From positions 124,001-188,000 of the forward strand of contig NZ_FWXX01000002.1 in NCBI RefSeq assembly GCF_900176475.1: 64,000 bases of DNA, given 5' to 3'. The stretch comes from Tropicibacter naphthalenivorans (GTDB lineage: Bacteria > Pseudomonadota > Alphaproteobacteria > Rhodobacterales > Rhodobacteraceae). Below are positions 46,431 to 55,095 of this stretch, piece after piece. The notes beneath the pieces are model-generated. The model worked only from the letters and a program-made list of their open reading frames with translations. It ran no database searches and was not told where the DNA came from. The position numbers and the translations under genes are program-made. Numbering within the stretch: position 1 is the first letter of the stretch; each line of letters begins with the position of its first letter.

Positions 46431-47657
46431 TCAGAAGAACGCCTGCAACCCGGTCTGAGCCCGCCCAAGGATCAACGCGTGAACATCATGTGTGCCCTCA
46501 TAGGTGTTCACGGTCTCAAGGTTCAGCATGTGGCGGATCACCTGGAACTCGGCGGAAATGCCGTTGCCGCCGTGCATGTCGCGCGCCAGCCGCGCGATAT
46601 CCAGCGCCTTGCCGCAGTTGTTCCGCTTGAGGATCGAGATCATCTCGGGCGCGGCCTTGGCCTCGTCCATCAACCGGCCAACGCGCAGACAGCCCTGAAG
46701 ACCCAGCGAAATTTCGGTCTGCATATCCGCCAATTTCCGTTGAAACAGCTGGGTTTGCGCGATCGGACGGCCAAATTGCTTGCGGTCCAGCCCATATTGC
46801 CGCGCGCCGTGCCAACAGAATTCCGCAGCGCCCAGCACGCCCCAAGCGATGCCATACCGCGCGCGGTTCAGGCAGCCGAACGGCCCCTTGAGACCCTGAA
46901 CATGCGGGAGCAGCGCCTCTTCGCCGACCTCGACCCCATCCATGACGATTTCGCCTGTTACACTGGCGCGCAGGGACAGCTTGTTGGCGATCTTTGGCGC
47001 GCTCAGCCCCTTGGCCCCTTTTTCCAACACAAAACCGCGGATCTTGCCGCCATGCGCGTCGGATTTCGCCCAAACAACAAAGACATCCGCGATGGGCGCA
47101 TTGGAAATCCACATCTTGGAGCCGGTCAGACGATAGCCGCCGTCGATCTTTTCGGCGCGGGTTTTCATGCTGCCAGGATCAGAGCCCGCATCCGGTTCGG
47201 TCAGCCCAAAGCAGCCGATCCATGCGCCGCTGGCAAGTTTGGGCAGGTAGCGCATCCGCTGCTCTTCGGACCCATAGGCGTAGATCGGATACATCACCAG
47301 CGAGGACTGCACCGACATCATCGACCGATAGCCCGAATCCACGCGCTCGATCTCGCGCGCGACCAGACCGTAGGACACATAGCCCGCGCCCAGCCCGCCG
47401 TATTGTTCTGGGATCGTGGTGCCGAGCAGGCCCATTTCCCCCATGTCCGCAAAGACTTGCGGGTCGACGGTTTCCTCTTCAAAGGCCTCGATGACCTTGG
47501 GCGCCAGCTTTTCCGAGGCAAAGGTCCGCGCCGCATCGGACAGCATCCGCTCTTCTTCGGTCAGCTGGTCCGCCAGACGAAAGGCATCTTCCCAGTCGAA
47601 GGCGCCCAGATCCGGGGCGTCCTTGGCTTTGAGGCTGGGCTTGGTCGTGTCGGTCAT
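46431..47657 (-). CDS. gcdH: Glutaryl-CoA dehydrogenase
   Basis: FAD enzyme that oxidises and decarboxylates glutaryl-CoA to crotonyl-CoA in lysine/tryptophan breakdown. About 408 residues. The acyl-CoA dehydrogenase blocks [17 protein letters not shown] and [17 protein letters not shown] are of the GcdH type, and the catalytic Glu lies in the C-terminal [20 protein letters not shown] start at 47657 gives AGGAG six bases upstream; 47660 would add one Met. Divergent from a LysR regulator that probably controls it. Confidence 0.93.
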   Translation of the reverse strand: MTDTTKPSLKAKDAPDLGAFDWEDAFRLADQLTEEERMLSDAARTFASEKLAPKVIEAFEEETVDPQVFADMGEMGLLGTTIPEQYGGLGAGYVSYGLVAREIERVDSGYRSMMSVQSSLVMYPIYAYGSEEQRMRYLPKLASGAWIGCFGLTEPDAGSDPGSMKTRAEKIDGGYRLTGSKMWISNAPIADVFVVWAKSDAHGGKIRGFVLEKGAKGLSAPKIANKLSLRASVTGEIVMDGVEVGEEALLPHVQGLKGPFGCLNRARYGIAWGVLGAAEFCWHGARQYGLDRKQFGRPIAQTQLFQRKLADMQTEISLGLQGCLRVGRLMDEAKAAPEMISILKRNNCGKALDIARLARDMHGGNGISAEFQVIRHMLNLETVNTYEGTHDVHALILGRAQTGLQAFF

Positions 47658-47684
47658 CATCCGCTCCTACATGGGTTTGTGCGC

Positions 47685-47699
47685 AGTGTAGCTTGCACT
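47685..47699. promoter_or_regulatory. LysR-type operator candidate between gcdH and its regulator
   Basis: AGTG-N7-CACT, a 15-bp dyad of the usual LysR-site size, lies in the 90-base divergent gap. A wider TGCGC/GCGCA pair surrounds it. Confidence 0.4.
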
Positions 47700-47747
47700 T
47701 GGCGCAAGGAAAAACGACAATTGCGCATCCAAGCATGAGGAAATGTC

Positions 47748-48641
47748 ATGGGTATTGCTCCCCTGCCCCCGATCACTGCCCTGCGCGCGCTTGAGGCGCT
47801 GGACCGTCTTGGCAGCGCGACCGCCGCCGGGGCCGAGCTGAACCTGACGCAAAGCGCGGTCTCTCGGCAGCTCAAAACGCTCGAAGACCACCTGGGCGCG
47901 CAGCTGTTTCTGCGTGATCGGCGGGCGTTGCGGCTGACCCCGCAGGCTGCGGCCTTTGCGCAAAGCGTGCGCGAGGGGCTGGACCTGATTGCGCAAGGGG
48001 CGATGGCGCTGCGGCTGGACCCAACCGGCGGTGCGCTGAGCCTTGCGATTCTGCCGACCTTTGGAATGCGCTGGCTGGTGCCGCGCCTGCCGGATTTCGC
48101 GCAGCGCCACCCGGATGTGACGGTCAATATGACCACGCGCCTGCGCCGCTTCGATTTCCACCAAGAAGGCTTTGACGCGGCGCTGCATTTCGGCACGCCA
48201 AGCTGGCCGGACACCCATAGCCTGCGCCTGATGACAGAGCAGGTGCGTCCGCTGGCAGCGCCCAGTCTGATCGGCGGCCCCCTGCCCTTGGCCGATTTGG
48301 CGACCCTGCCTTTGCTGCATATCCAGACCCGGCCAACCGCTTGGAAAGACTGGTTTACCCGCCAAAACGCCCCGCAGAGCGGCCTGGGCGGCACCAACTT
48401 TGACCAGTTCACAACGATCCTACAGGCCGCTTTGCACGGCCTTGGGGTGGCGCTGTTGCCGGACTACCTGACCGTGGCAGAGCGCGCCTCGGGTCAGTTG
48501 ATCGCGGCCGCCGAGGCCGCGCCGGTCAGCCTTGGCGATTACTACCTCGTGTGGCCGTCGGATCGGCCGCCCTCGGCGGCGTTGCGCGTGTTCATCGACT
48601 GGCTGGCACAGCAGACCGACGACGACATGCTGCCGCGCTAA
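47748..48641 (+). CDS. LysR-family regulator (GcvA-like)
   Basis: A 297-residue protein. The N-terminal winged helix (about 8-68) reads ALRALEALDRLGSATAAGAELNLTQ-type with SAVSRQLKTLEDHLG, and a substrate-binding-like effector domain spans about 95-290. LysR regulators normally control the divergent gene, here gcdH, in response to a pathway intermediate. The effector is inferred only from position. Confidence 0.9.
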   Translation: MGIAPLPPITALRALEALDRLGSATAAGAELNLTQSAVSRQLKTLEDHLGAQLFLRDRRALRLTPQAAAFAQSVREGLDLIAQGAMALRLDPTGGALSLAILPTFGMRWLVPRLPDFAQRHPDVTVNMTTRLRRFDFHQEGFDAALHFGTPSWPDTHSLRLMTEQVRPLAAPSLIGGPLPLADLATLPLLHIQTRPTAWKDWFTRQNAPQSGLGGTNFDQFTTILQAALHGLGVALLPDYLTVAERASGQLIAAAEAAPVSLGDYYLVWPSDRPPSAALRVFIDWLAQQTDDDMLPR

Positions 48642-48687
48642 ACGCCGCAAGACGACCGCAAAAACGTGGCAAGGATTTTAGGAAAAG

Positions 48688-48764
<77 letters not shown>

Positions 48765-48814
48765 ACCGTGAGGCAGGGTTTAGCCGCCCCTGCCCGCCTT
48801 GAAAAGAGGAAAAA

Positions 48815-49483
48815 TCACTCTGCCGCGATGCGGCACGGCCAAGCCGCCTCGGTGATCGCCTGATGGTTCAGTTGATCGCCTTCGGAGATGCCCAAAAGCC
48901 GCGTCAACCCGCCGTTTACCTCCAGAACGTACTGCGCGGGTTCGGCGCTGGGGATCGAGGTCAGATCGCCGGGCACGGCGTTTTCATGCACATCGACCAC
49001 GACGCCATGCTGATCAGCAAAGATCATGTCCAGCGGGATCAGGGTGTTTTTCATCCAAAAGGCCACGGGGCGCTGCGATGGATAGACGAACAGCATCCCC
49101 GTGCTCATGGGCATCTGCTCCACGAACATCAGACCTTGGTTGCGCTCTTCTGGCGTTTCGGCCACGGCGACGTTGAACCGCGCAAGACCAAAATCGCCGC
49201 GAATGAACAGCGTGTCGGCCTTGCACTCCGGGGCGTCCGGATCCGGCGGAGTGACGGCGGCGGCCTCTTGGCCGATGGGCGCCAAAGGGGTCAATTCCCC
49301 CGGCGTTTCCGATGCCGCGTCATCCCCTGCATGTGCCGCGGCGGCAGAGGGGTCCTCTGCCGTGGCCGGGATCTGGGAGTGGTCCCCTTGCGGGGCCAGA
49401 TCGTCAGCCATGTCGTCCGTGGCACATCCTGCTCCGGCCCAAAGGCCGAAGACAATGCTTAGCGCTGCAATGCGGCTTCCCAT
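48815..49483 (-). CDS. DUF192-family exported protein
   Basis: A 222-residue protein. The N-terminal hydrophobic stretch ends AGAGC at residue 20, a possible though weak lipobox. A low-complexity Ala/Asp/Pro linker spans about 22-88, and a DUF192 domain spans about 95-215, with the family blocks AETPEERNQGLMFVEQMPMSTGMLFVYP and FWMKNTLIPLDMIFAD. The function of DUF192 is not known. The ATG at 49483 lies inside the end of the cold-shock gene (25-base overlap), indicating co-expression. tRNA-Pro follows on the same strand. Confidence 0.85.
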   Translation of the reverse strand: MGSRIAALSIVFGLWAGAGCATDDMADDLAPQGDHSQIPATAEDPSAAAAHAGDDAASETPGELTPLAPIGQEAAAVTPPDPDAPECKADTLFIRGDFGLARFNVAVAETPEERNQGLMFVEQMPMSTGMLFVYPSQRPVAFWMKNTLIPLDMIFADQHGVVVDVHENAVPGDLTSIPSAEPAQYVLEVNGGLTRLLGISEGDQLNHQAITEAAWPCRIAAE

Positions 49484-50010
49484 GCGTTCACTTCCATCGC
49501 CATGCGTCCGCGCTTGCCGTCGACCACACGGATCGCGAGCGCTTCGCCCGGCTGAAGATCCGCGAGACCCGACCGGCGCAGGACCTCGATATGAATGAAC
49601 ACATCTTCGGATTTTCCAAAGACATTTGCAAACCCGAAACCCTTGGCCTTGTCGAACCATTTGACCCGCGCCGGTTCCAGCACCGCGTTGCTCAGGACTT
49701 CGGGATCAATTTCCTCGAAGTCGGCGAGCGGCACGGTGTCGTTGCCTTCGGGTGGTTCGATGGACAGGACCTGTGTGGCCTGCACACCGCGTTCGGTGCG
49801 TTGCACCTCGATTTCAATCAGTGCCCCATCGGCCACCGAAGATTGCCCGAAATTCCGCAGCACGTTGGCGTGCAACAAAATGTCCGGCCCCCCGGTATCG
49901 GCAACGACAAATCCGAACCCTTTGACCGGGTCGAACCACTTTACCTTACCTTCAACAACACTTGTCTCGTTTTCTAGCTGTCTCAACTTTGATTCCAATT
50001 GTACCGACAT
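49459..50010 (-). CDS. Double cold-shock-domain RNA/DNA-binding protein
   Basis: A 183-residue protein with two cold-shock domains: about 20-83 (VKWFDPVKGFGFV, RNP1) and about 114-175 (VKWFDKAKGFGFANV, RNP1, then DVFIHIEVL, RNP2). An acidic linker joins them. Tandem-domain CspA-type proteins are common in alphaproteobacteria and bind single-stranded RNA. I chose the ATG at 50010 (MSVQLES) with GGGTGGGG before it. Overlaps the DUF192 gene. Confidence 0.92.
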   Translation of the reverse strand: MSVQLESKLRQLENETSVVEGKVKWFDPVKGFGFVVADTGGPDILLHANVLRNFGQSSVADGALIEIEVQRTERGVQATQVLSIEPPEGNDTVPLADFEEIDPEVLSNAVLEPARVKWFDKAKGFGFANVFGKSEDVFIHIEVLRRSGLADLQPGEALAIRVVDGKRGRMAMEVNAWEAALQR

Positions 50011-50066
50011 ATCCCCACCCAAGTTTTGGATCATCCCCAAGCCAAAGCGCAAGACGCCAAAACACT

Positions 50067-50106
50067 GGTATTTTGTGTCAATTCACTTCACGTAACGTGA
50101 AATACC
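50067..50106. promoter_or_regulatory. Dyads upstream of the cold-shock gene
   Basis: TTCACG-TAA-CGTGAA (50087-50101) is a perfect small dyad; GGTATTT (50067-50073) also matches AAATACC (50100-50106). They lie in the AT-rich gap between pdxH and the cold-shock gene and may be an operator or 5' leader structure. Confidence 0.4.
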
Positions 50107-50145
50107 ATGGAAAAACCTGTTATTTACGACAGCTATACCAATGAA

Positions 50146-50751
50146 CTAGGGGTTTAGCCTGATGATCTCCCAAGGCTGATCGAGGGTTTCACGGCGCCAT
50201 CTGAATCGGTCGTGCAGACGGAATGCCCCATCTGCCCAGAATTCTATTTCCAAAGGCTTAAGACGGTAGCCGCCCCAGAATGGCGGGCGCGCGGGGTTCG
50301 GGCCTTTTTGCGCGGTGATCTTGGCGACCTCGGCCATCAGATGTGCGCGCGAGGCCAAGGGCTTGGACTGGTCCGACGCCCAGGCCCCAAGGCGGCTTTT
50401 CAAGGACCGGGACGCATAATAGGCATCCGCCTGCGGCCCCTCTTCTTTTTCGATGATCCCGCGGGCGCGGACCTGACGGCGCAGCGATTTCCAGTGCATG
50501 ACAAAGGCCGCCTTGCCTGCCTGATCGATCTCTGCCGCCTTGGCGCTGGTATAATTGGTATAGAATACGAATGCGGCGTCTTCGATTTCCTTGAGCAGGA
50601 CCATGCGCGCATTGGGCAAGCCATCCGCGTCCACCGTCGACAGCGCAATGGCGTTGGGGTCGTTGATTTCGCTCTGCTCGGCCTCGGCCAGCCAGCTGCG
50701 GGCAATCACAAAGGGATCGTCCCCTGCGAAAATTCCGGTTCTATCGCTCAT
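50146..50751 (-). CDS. pdxH: Pyridoxamine 5'-phosphate oxidase
   Basis: FMN enzyme making pyridoxal 5'-phosphate, the cofactor of the PLP enzymes in this window. 201 residues, normal length. FMN-binding and family blocks are present: [35 protein letters not shown] and the C-terminal [17 protein letters not shown]. The ATG at 50751 is better spaced from GGGAG than the ATG two codons upstream (50757). Divergent from fabI. Confidence 0.95.
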   Translation of the reverse strand: MSDRTGIFAGDDPFVIARSWLAEAEQSEINDPNAIALSTVDADGLPNARMVLLKEIEDAAFVFYTNYTSAKAAEIDQAGKAAFVMHWKSLRRQVRARGIIEKEEGPQADAYYASRSLKSRLGAWASDQSKPLASRAHLMAEVAKITAQKGPNPARPPFWGGYRLKPLEIEFWADGAFRLHDRFRWRRETLDQPWEIIRLNP

Positions 50752-50885
50752 CCTCATGTCTCCCTTGGGGGTGATTTGCACGTATTTACGCCTGCGGTCG
50801 GGCAAATGACCAGATTGCGCCCTTGCGCCTGCGGCGGTTGATCGCCTAAACGATTTCGAAACACGATCTGGGGGACCATCCAAAG

Positions 50886-51692
50886 ATGTCAAACCAATTG
50901 ATGGCTGGGAAACGCGGCCTGATCATGGGCCTTGCCAATGACAAATCCATCGCATGGGGCATCGCCAAGGCCTGTGCCGACGCCGGTGCCGAGCTGGCCT
51001 TTTCCTATCAGGGCGAAGCGCTGAAAAAGCGGGTTGGCCCGCTGGCCGAGCAGCTGGGGTCCAGCATCGTTCTGCCCTGTGACGTGGCGGACGAGGCGTC
51101 GATCGACGCCATGTTCGACGGCCTAAAGGAGCACTGGGACACCCTCGATTTCATCGTGCACGCCATCGGCTTTTCCGACAAGAACGAGCTGCGCGGGCGC
51201 TATGTCGACACCTCCAAGGCGAACTTTGCCATGACCATGGACATCTCGGTGTTCAGCTTTACCTCGGTCATGCAGCGCGCCGAAAAGATGATGACGAGCG
51301 GTGGTTCTGCGCTGACGCTGACCTACTACGGCGCCGAGCGCATCATGCCCCATTACAACGTCATGGGTGTGGCCAAGGCCGCTTTGGAAGCCTCGGTGCG
51401 CTATCTCGCCGAAGACCTCGGCAAGGACGGCATCCGCGTCAACGCGATCAGCGCCGGCCCGATCAAGACGCTGGCCGCCAGCGGCATCGGCGATTTCCGC
51501 TATATTCTGAACTGGAACGCCTACAATTCGCCGCTGCGCCGGAATGTGACCATCGACGATGTGGGCAAGTCGGCGCTGTACCTGCTGTCCGACCTCGGCA
51601 GCGGTGTCACCGGTGAAACCCACCACGTGGACAGCGGCTATCACGTCGTCGGCATGAAGGCCGTGGACGCGCCGGATATGACCAAGGGCTAA
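50886..51692 (+). CDS. fabI: Enoyl-[acyl-carrier-protein] reductase (NADH)
   Basis: Last reductive step of each fatty acid elongation cycle. 268 residues with the FabI N-terminus [20 protein letters not shown] and the catalytic pair Y157 and K164 in YNVMGVAK. The block [11 protein letters not shown] is diagnostic. The ATG lies 134 bases from the divergent pdxH. Ends at an intrinsic terminator. Confidence 0.97.
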   Translation: MSNQLMAGKRGLIMGLANDKSIAWGIAKACADAGAELAFSYQGEALKKRVGPLAEQLGSSIVLPCDVADEASIDAMFDGLKEHWDTLDFIVHAIGFSDKNELRGRYVDTSKANFAMTMDISVFSFTSVMQRAEKMMTSGGSALTLTYYGAERIMPHYNVMGVAKAALEASVRYLAEDLGKDGIRVNAISAGPIKTLAASGIGDFRYILNWNAYNSPLRRNVTIDDVGKSALYLLSDLGSGVTGETHHVDSGYHVVGMKAVDAPDMTKG

Positions 51693-51715
51693 ACCGCCTT
51701 TGATCCAGAACATCA

Positions 51716-51746
51716 ACGCCCCGGTCCGCAATGGCCGGGGCGTTTG
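51716..51746 (+). terminator. Intrinsic terminator after fabI
   Basis: ACGCCCCGG (51716-51724) pairs with CCGGGGCGT (51735-51743), followed by TTGCG; the T-run is short. Confidence 0.7.
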
Positions 51747-51818
51747 CGTTCCGCGCCACTTGCCAGCCGCGCGCCGCTTGGCCTATAGCCATTCGCAAAC
51801 CCGCATAGGAGCACCGCC

Positions 51819-52340
51819 ATGGACAACCGCCTGCCGCACGAAAAAGGCTTTCACGTCAGCTGGGATCAACTTCACCGCGACGCGCGCGCGCTGGCGTGGC
51901 GTCTCCAAGGGCAAGGCCCCGAGGATGGCGCATGGCGCGCCGTGGTCGCCATCACCCGTGGCGGCATGGCCCCGGCGATGATCGTCGCGCGCGAGCTGGA
52001 CATTCGCACCGTCGACACGATCAGCGTGAAATCCTACCACTCGGGCGGCGGCAAGGCCGACCAGCGGCGCGAGGCGCAGGTGCTCAAATCCCCGGACGCC
52101 GAGCTGATGGGCGACGGCACCGGCATCCTGATCATCGACGATCTGGTCGACAGCGGCAAAACGCTGGAACTGGTGCGCAAGCTCTACCCGAATGCGCAGA
52201 TCGCCACCGTTTACGCCAAGCCCATGGGCCGACCGCAGGTCGACACCTTTATCACCGAGGTCAGCCAGGACACCTGGATCTTCTTCCCGTGGGATCTGGC
52301 GCTGCAATACGTCAAACCCTATCGCGGCGAGGACGACTAA
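51819..52340 (+). CDS. gpt: Xanthine-guanine phosphoribosyltransferase
   Basis: Salvages xanthine and guanine to XMP and GMP with PRPP. 173 residues. The PRPP-binding loop [14 protein letters not shown] lies at about 103-116 and the early ITRGGMAPA block at 45-53. The N-terminus [22 protein letters not shown] is typical of bacterial Gpt. The ATG follows TAGGAGCACCGCC. Confidence 0.93.
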   Translation: MDNRLPHEKGFHVSWDQLHRDARALAWRLQGQGPEDGAWRAVVAITRGGMAPAMIVARELDIRTVDTISVKSYHSGGGKADQRREAQVLKSPDAELMGDGTGILIIDDLVDSGKTLELVRKLYPNAQIATVYAKPMGRPQVDTFITEVSQDTWIFFPWDLALQYVKPYRGEDD

Positions 52341-52362
52341 CCCCGCCTGCCCGGTTTGATGC

Positions 52363-52404
52363 AAAAAGCCCCCCGCGTCTGTTCTTGGCGCGGGGGGCTT
52401 TTCT
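52363..52404. terminator. Bidirectional intrinsic terminator
   Basis: AAAAGCCCCCCGCG pairs with CGCGGGGGGCTTTT; it serves gpt and the convergent qorB-like gene. Confidence 0.92.
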
Positions 52405-52415
52405 TTGTCAGCGCG

Positions 52416-53279
52416 TTACAGCGCAGCTTTCAGCGTCTCGCGCCACGGGGTTGTGGGGCGGCCTAGCAGGTCAGACAAGGTCTTGTCGTCCGAGTAGAGC
52501 CCGCCCTTGGCCGCGCCCGCCTCGCTGTCCGCCAGCATGGCGGCGACCGCCTCGGGCAGGCCAAAGCCGGTCAGCGCGTCCTTGTAAGCCTCGGGTGTCA
52601 TATCGGTGAAGCCCAAGGTCTTGCCCGACAGCTCGGACAGGGCAGCGGCGAATTCCGGCAGGCTATAGCTGTCATCCCCGGCCAGCTCGTAAACGGTGCC
52701 AGAGGTCGGCAGATCGCCCGTCAGCACAATGGCGGCGGCTTCGGCATAGTCAGCGCGGGCGGCGCTGGACACGCGGCCCTCACCGATCGTGCCGATCAGC
52801 CCGCCGCCCTTGACCGCGTCCTTGGCCCCCATGGTGTAATTCTCGGTGTACCAGCCATTGCGCAGCAGCGCGTAATCCAGCCCCGAGGCGGCCAGCGCGT
52901 CTTCGGTCGCCACATGTTCGCCCGGCAGGATTGTCAGCGGCGATCCCTTGGCATTCAGGATCGAGGTATAGGCGACAAAGCCCACGCCCGCCGCCCCCGC
53001 CGCATCAATGACGTTCTGGTGCTGCGCCGCGCGCTGGCCCACCTCGGAGGAGGACACCAGAAGCAGGCGCTCGATCCCTGCAAAGGCCGCTTTCAGCGCC
53101 TCGGGATCGGTATAGCTAGCGACGCGCACGTCCACGCCCTTGGCTTCCAGCGGCGCGGCAGCTTCGGGGCGGCGCACCAAGCCGGCAACCTCCGAGGCTG
53201 GCACACGGGCCAGCAAAGCGTCGATGGCAAGCGCGCCGAGTTGACCCGAAGCGCCGGTGACGAGGTATTTTGCAGACAT
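52416..53279 (-). CDS. NmrA-like NAD(P)H:quinone oxidoreductase (QorB/YtfG type)
   Basis: A 287-residue atypical short-chain dehydrogenase with the Rossmann loop GASGQLG at about 9-15. It has no canonical YxxxK, as in the NmrA/SDR-a5 group. Motifs [11 protein letters not shown] and the divergent HxlR gene match the E. coli ytfG (qorB)-ytfH pair. It probably reduces quinones or a related electrophile. I chose the ATG at 53279, well spaced from AAAGGA. Confidence 0.88.
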   Translation of the reverse strand: MSAKYLVTGASGQLGALAIDALLARVPASEVAGLVRRPEAAAPLEAKGVDVRVASYTDPEALKAAFAGIERLLLVSSSEVGQRAAQHQNVIDAAGAAGVGFVAYTSILNAKGSPLTILPGEHVATEDALAASGLDYALLRNGWYTENYTMGAKDAVKGGGLIGTIGEGRVSSAARADYAEAAAIVLTGDLPTSGTVYELAGDDSYSLPEFAAALSELSGKTLGFTDMTPEAYKDALTGFGLPEAVAAMLADSEAGAAKGGLYSDDKTLSDLLGRPTTPWRETLKAAL

Positions 53280-53327
53280 GAGGTTCATCCTTTCTAAAAG
53301 TCTCGCATATGGTTCCAATACGAGGTA

Positions 53328-53346
53328 TGGTCTCTTATGTAGACCA
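53328..53346. promoter_or_regulatory. HxlR operator candidate
   Basis: TGGTCT-N7-AGACCA is a perfect dyad in the 109-base gap between the qorB-like gene and the HxlR gene. It is well placed for control of both. Confidence 0.5.
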
Positions 53347-53388
53347 CATCTAAGCGACAGGGATTTTCGCACAAGGAGGCACTTTTTC

Positions 53389-53799
53389 ATGACAAGGGCA
53401 CACGCAAGTAACCCCGCCCCCGACATCCTGACGCTGATGGCCGCCTATGAGGGCGCGCCGGATGATCCCGCCGTGTGCCCCATTCGCGACGTGCTGGACC
53501 GGGTGGCGCAGAAATGGACGCTGCTGCTCATGATCCAGCTCAGCACCGGGCCGAAACGCTTTAGCGCGCTGCAACGGCAGGTGGGCGACATCTCGAAACG
53601 GATGCTGACGCAAAGCCTGCGCGATCTGGAACGCGACGGGCTGGTGTCGCGCGAGGTGTTCCCGACGAAACCGCCGTCGGTGGAATATGCGCTGACCGAT
53701 CTGGGGCGATCCTCGCTGGAGCCGATCGCCGTGCTGACGCAATGGGCCGACAACAACCATGACCGCATCCGGCAGGCCCGCGTGGCCTTTGACGGCTAA
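53389..53799 (+). CDS. HxlR-family redox-type regulator (YtfH-like)
   Basis: A 136-residue winged-helix regulator. The HxlR core spans about 28-125: [19 protein letters not shown] with the conserved cysteine of the family, [25 protein letters not shown], and VEYALTDLG. HxlR/QorR/YodB regulators sense electrophiles or aldehydes through this cysteine. The ATG at 53389 has AAGGAGG upstream. Divergent from its likely target, the qorB-like gene. Confidence 0.93.
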   Translation: MTRAHASNPAPDILTLMAAYEGAPDDPAVCPIRDVLDRVAQKWTLLLMIQLSTGPKRFSALQRQVGDISKRMLTQSLRDLERDGLVSREVFPTKPPSVEYALTDLGRSSLEPIAVLTQWADNNHDRIRQARVAFDG

Positions 53800-53860
53800 G
53801 GCTTTTCCTTGGCTGTGCAGGCTGTTAGCGTGATGCAGAGCCAACCGCAGGACAGCCCCC

Positions 53861-55063
53861 ATGCCGCACAGCAGCCGCACCCAAGCGACCTTTCCGCCCC
53901 CGATCCCAGAGGCCAAGCGCTGGCTCGAAGGGGTAACCTTTCCGGCGGACCGGCCTTTGCTGAACCTGTCGCAAGCGGCCCCCATGGACCCGCCGCCGCC
54001 CGCCTTGCGCACCTTTATGGCCGAGGCGTTGGGGCAGACCGACACGCATCTTTATGGGCCGGTGCTGGGCCAATCGGGGCTGCGCGCGGCGTTGGCGCGG
54101 GATTGGTCGCAGCACTACGGCGCGCCCATCGCACCCGAGAACATCGCCATCACCGCGGGTTGCAACCAAGCCTTCGCCGCCACCATCGCCGCGCTCACGA
54201 CCCAAGGCGACGAGGTCATTCTGCCGGTGCCATGGTACTTTAACCACAAGATGTGGCTGGATATGTCCGGCGTGCAAGCAGTTCCGCTTGCCACTGGCGC
54301 GGACCTGATCCCGGATGCAGACGCCGCCCGCGCGCTGATCACCCCGCGCACCCGCGCCATCGCGATCACCACCCCCAACAACCCCGGCGGCGTGGAATAC
54401 CCCGCCGAGACCCTCTCTGCGCTGTTCGACCTGTGCCAAGAGACCGGCATCAAGCTGATCGTCGATGAGACCTACCGCGATTTCGACTCCCGCCTTGGCC
54501 CGCCGCATGACCTGCTGAGCCGTCTCGACGCGCATAACACCTTGGTGCAGCTCTATTCCTTTTCCAAGGCGTACCGACTGACCGGGCATCGCGTGGGCGC
54601 GATCCTTGCCGACCAAAGCCTCTTGCGCGAGATCGAAAAGTTCCAAGACACTGTCGCCATTTGCGCGCCGACCCTCGGCCAAAAAGCCGCGCAATTCGGC
54701 CTTGAAACCCTCGCGCAATGGCGCGCCGAACAGCGCGACGACATCCTGAACCGGCGCCAAGCCATCCTCGACCATTTCCCGCCGCTCGCCGCCAAGGGGT
54801 GGCAGCTGCTCGGCCTTGGGGCCTATTTCGCCTACGTGGAACACCCCTTTGCCGAAGGGGCCAGCAGCCTCGCGCCGAAACTGGTGCAAGAGGCGTCCAT
54901 CCTGATCCTGCCCGCCACCATGTTTGTCCCCCAAGGCGACCCATCGGGCGAGCGGCAATTCCGCATCGCCTTTGCCAATGTGGACCGGCTGGGCATCAAA
55001 GAGATGTGTACCCGGCTGGCAAGGCTGGACTGGCCTCTTGCAGCCCCCCCGACGCCCGCGTAG
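53861..55063 (+). CDS. Class I/II PLP-dependent aminotransferase
   Basis: A 400-residue fold-type I enzyme with TPNNPGG at about 171-177, PLP-phosphate/ring contacts in VDETYRDF (202-), and the cofactor lysine K236 in SFSKAYRLTGHR. It transfers amino groups between an amino acid and a 2-oxo acid; the substrate is not clear. It lies 33 bases before the PpiD-like gene, which begins a unit with trpE, so a role linked to aromatic amino acids is possible but unproven. Confidence 0.9.
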   Translation: MPHSSRTQATFPPPIPEAKRWLEGVTFPADRPLLNLSQAAPMDPPPPALRTFMAEALGQTDTHLYGPVLGQSGLRAALARDWSQHYGAPIAPENIAITAGCNQAFAATIAALTTQGDEVILPVPWYFNHKMWLDMSGVQAVPLATGADLIPDADAARALITPRTRAIAITTPNNPGGVEYPAETLSALFDLCQETGIKLIVDETYRDFDSRLGPPHDLLSRLDAHNTLVQLYSFSKAYRLTGHRVGAILADQSLLREIEKFQDTVAICAPTLGQKAAQFGLETLAQWRAEQRDDILNRRQAILDHFPPLAAKGWQLLGLGAYFAYVEHPFAEGASSLAPKLVQEASILILPATMFVPQGDPSGERQFRIAFANVDRLGIKEMCTRLARLDWPLAAPPTPA

Positions 55064-55095
55064 ACAGGGCCGAACGACGCCCAAGGGAGAAGAAC

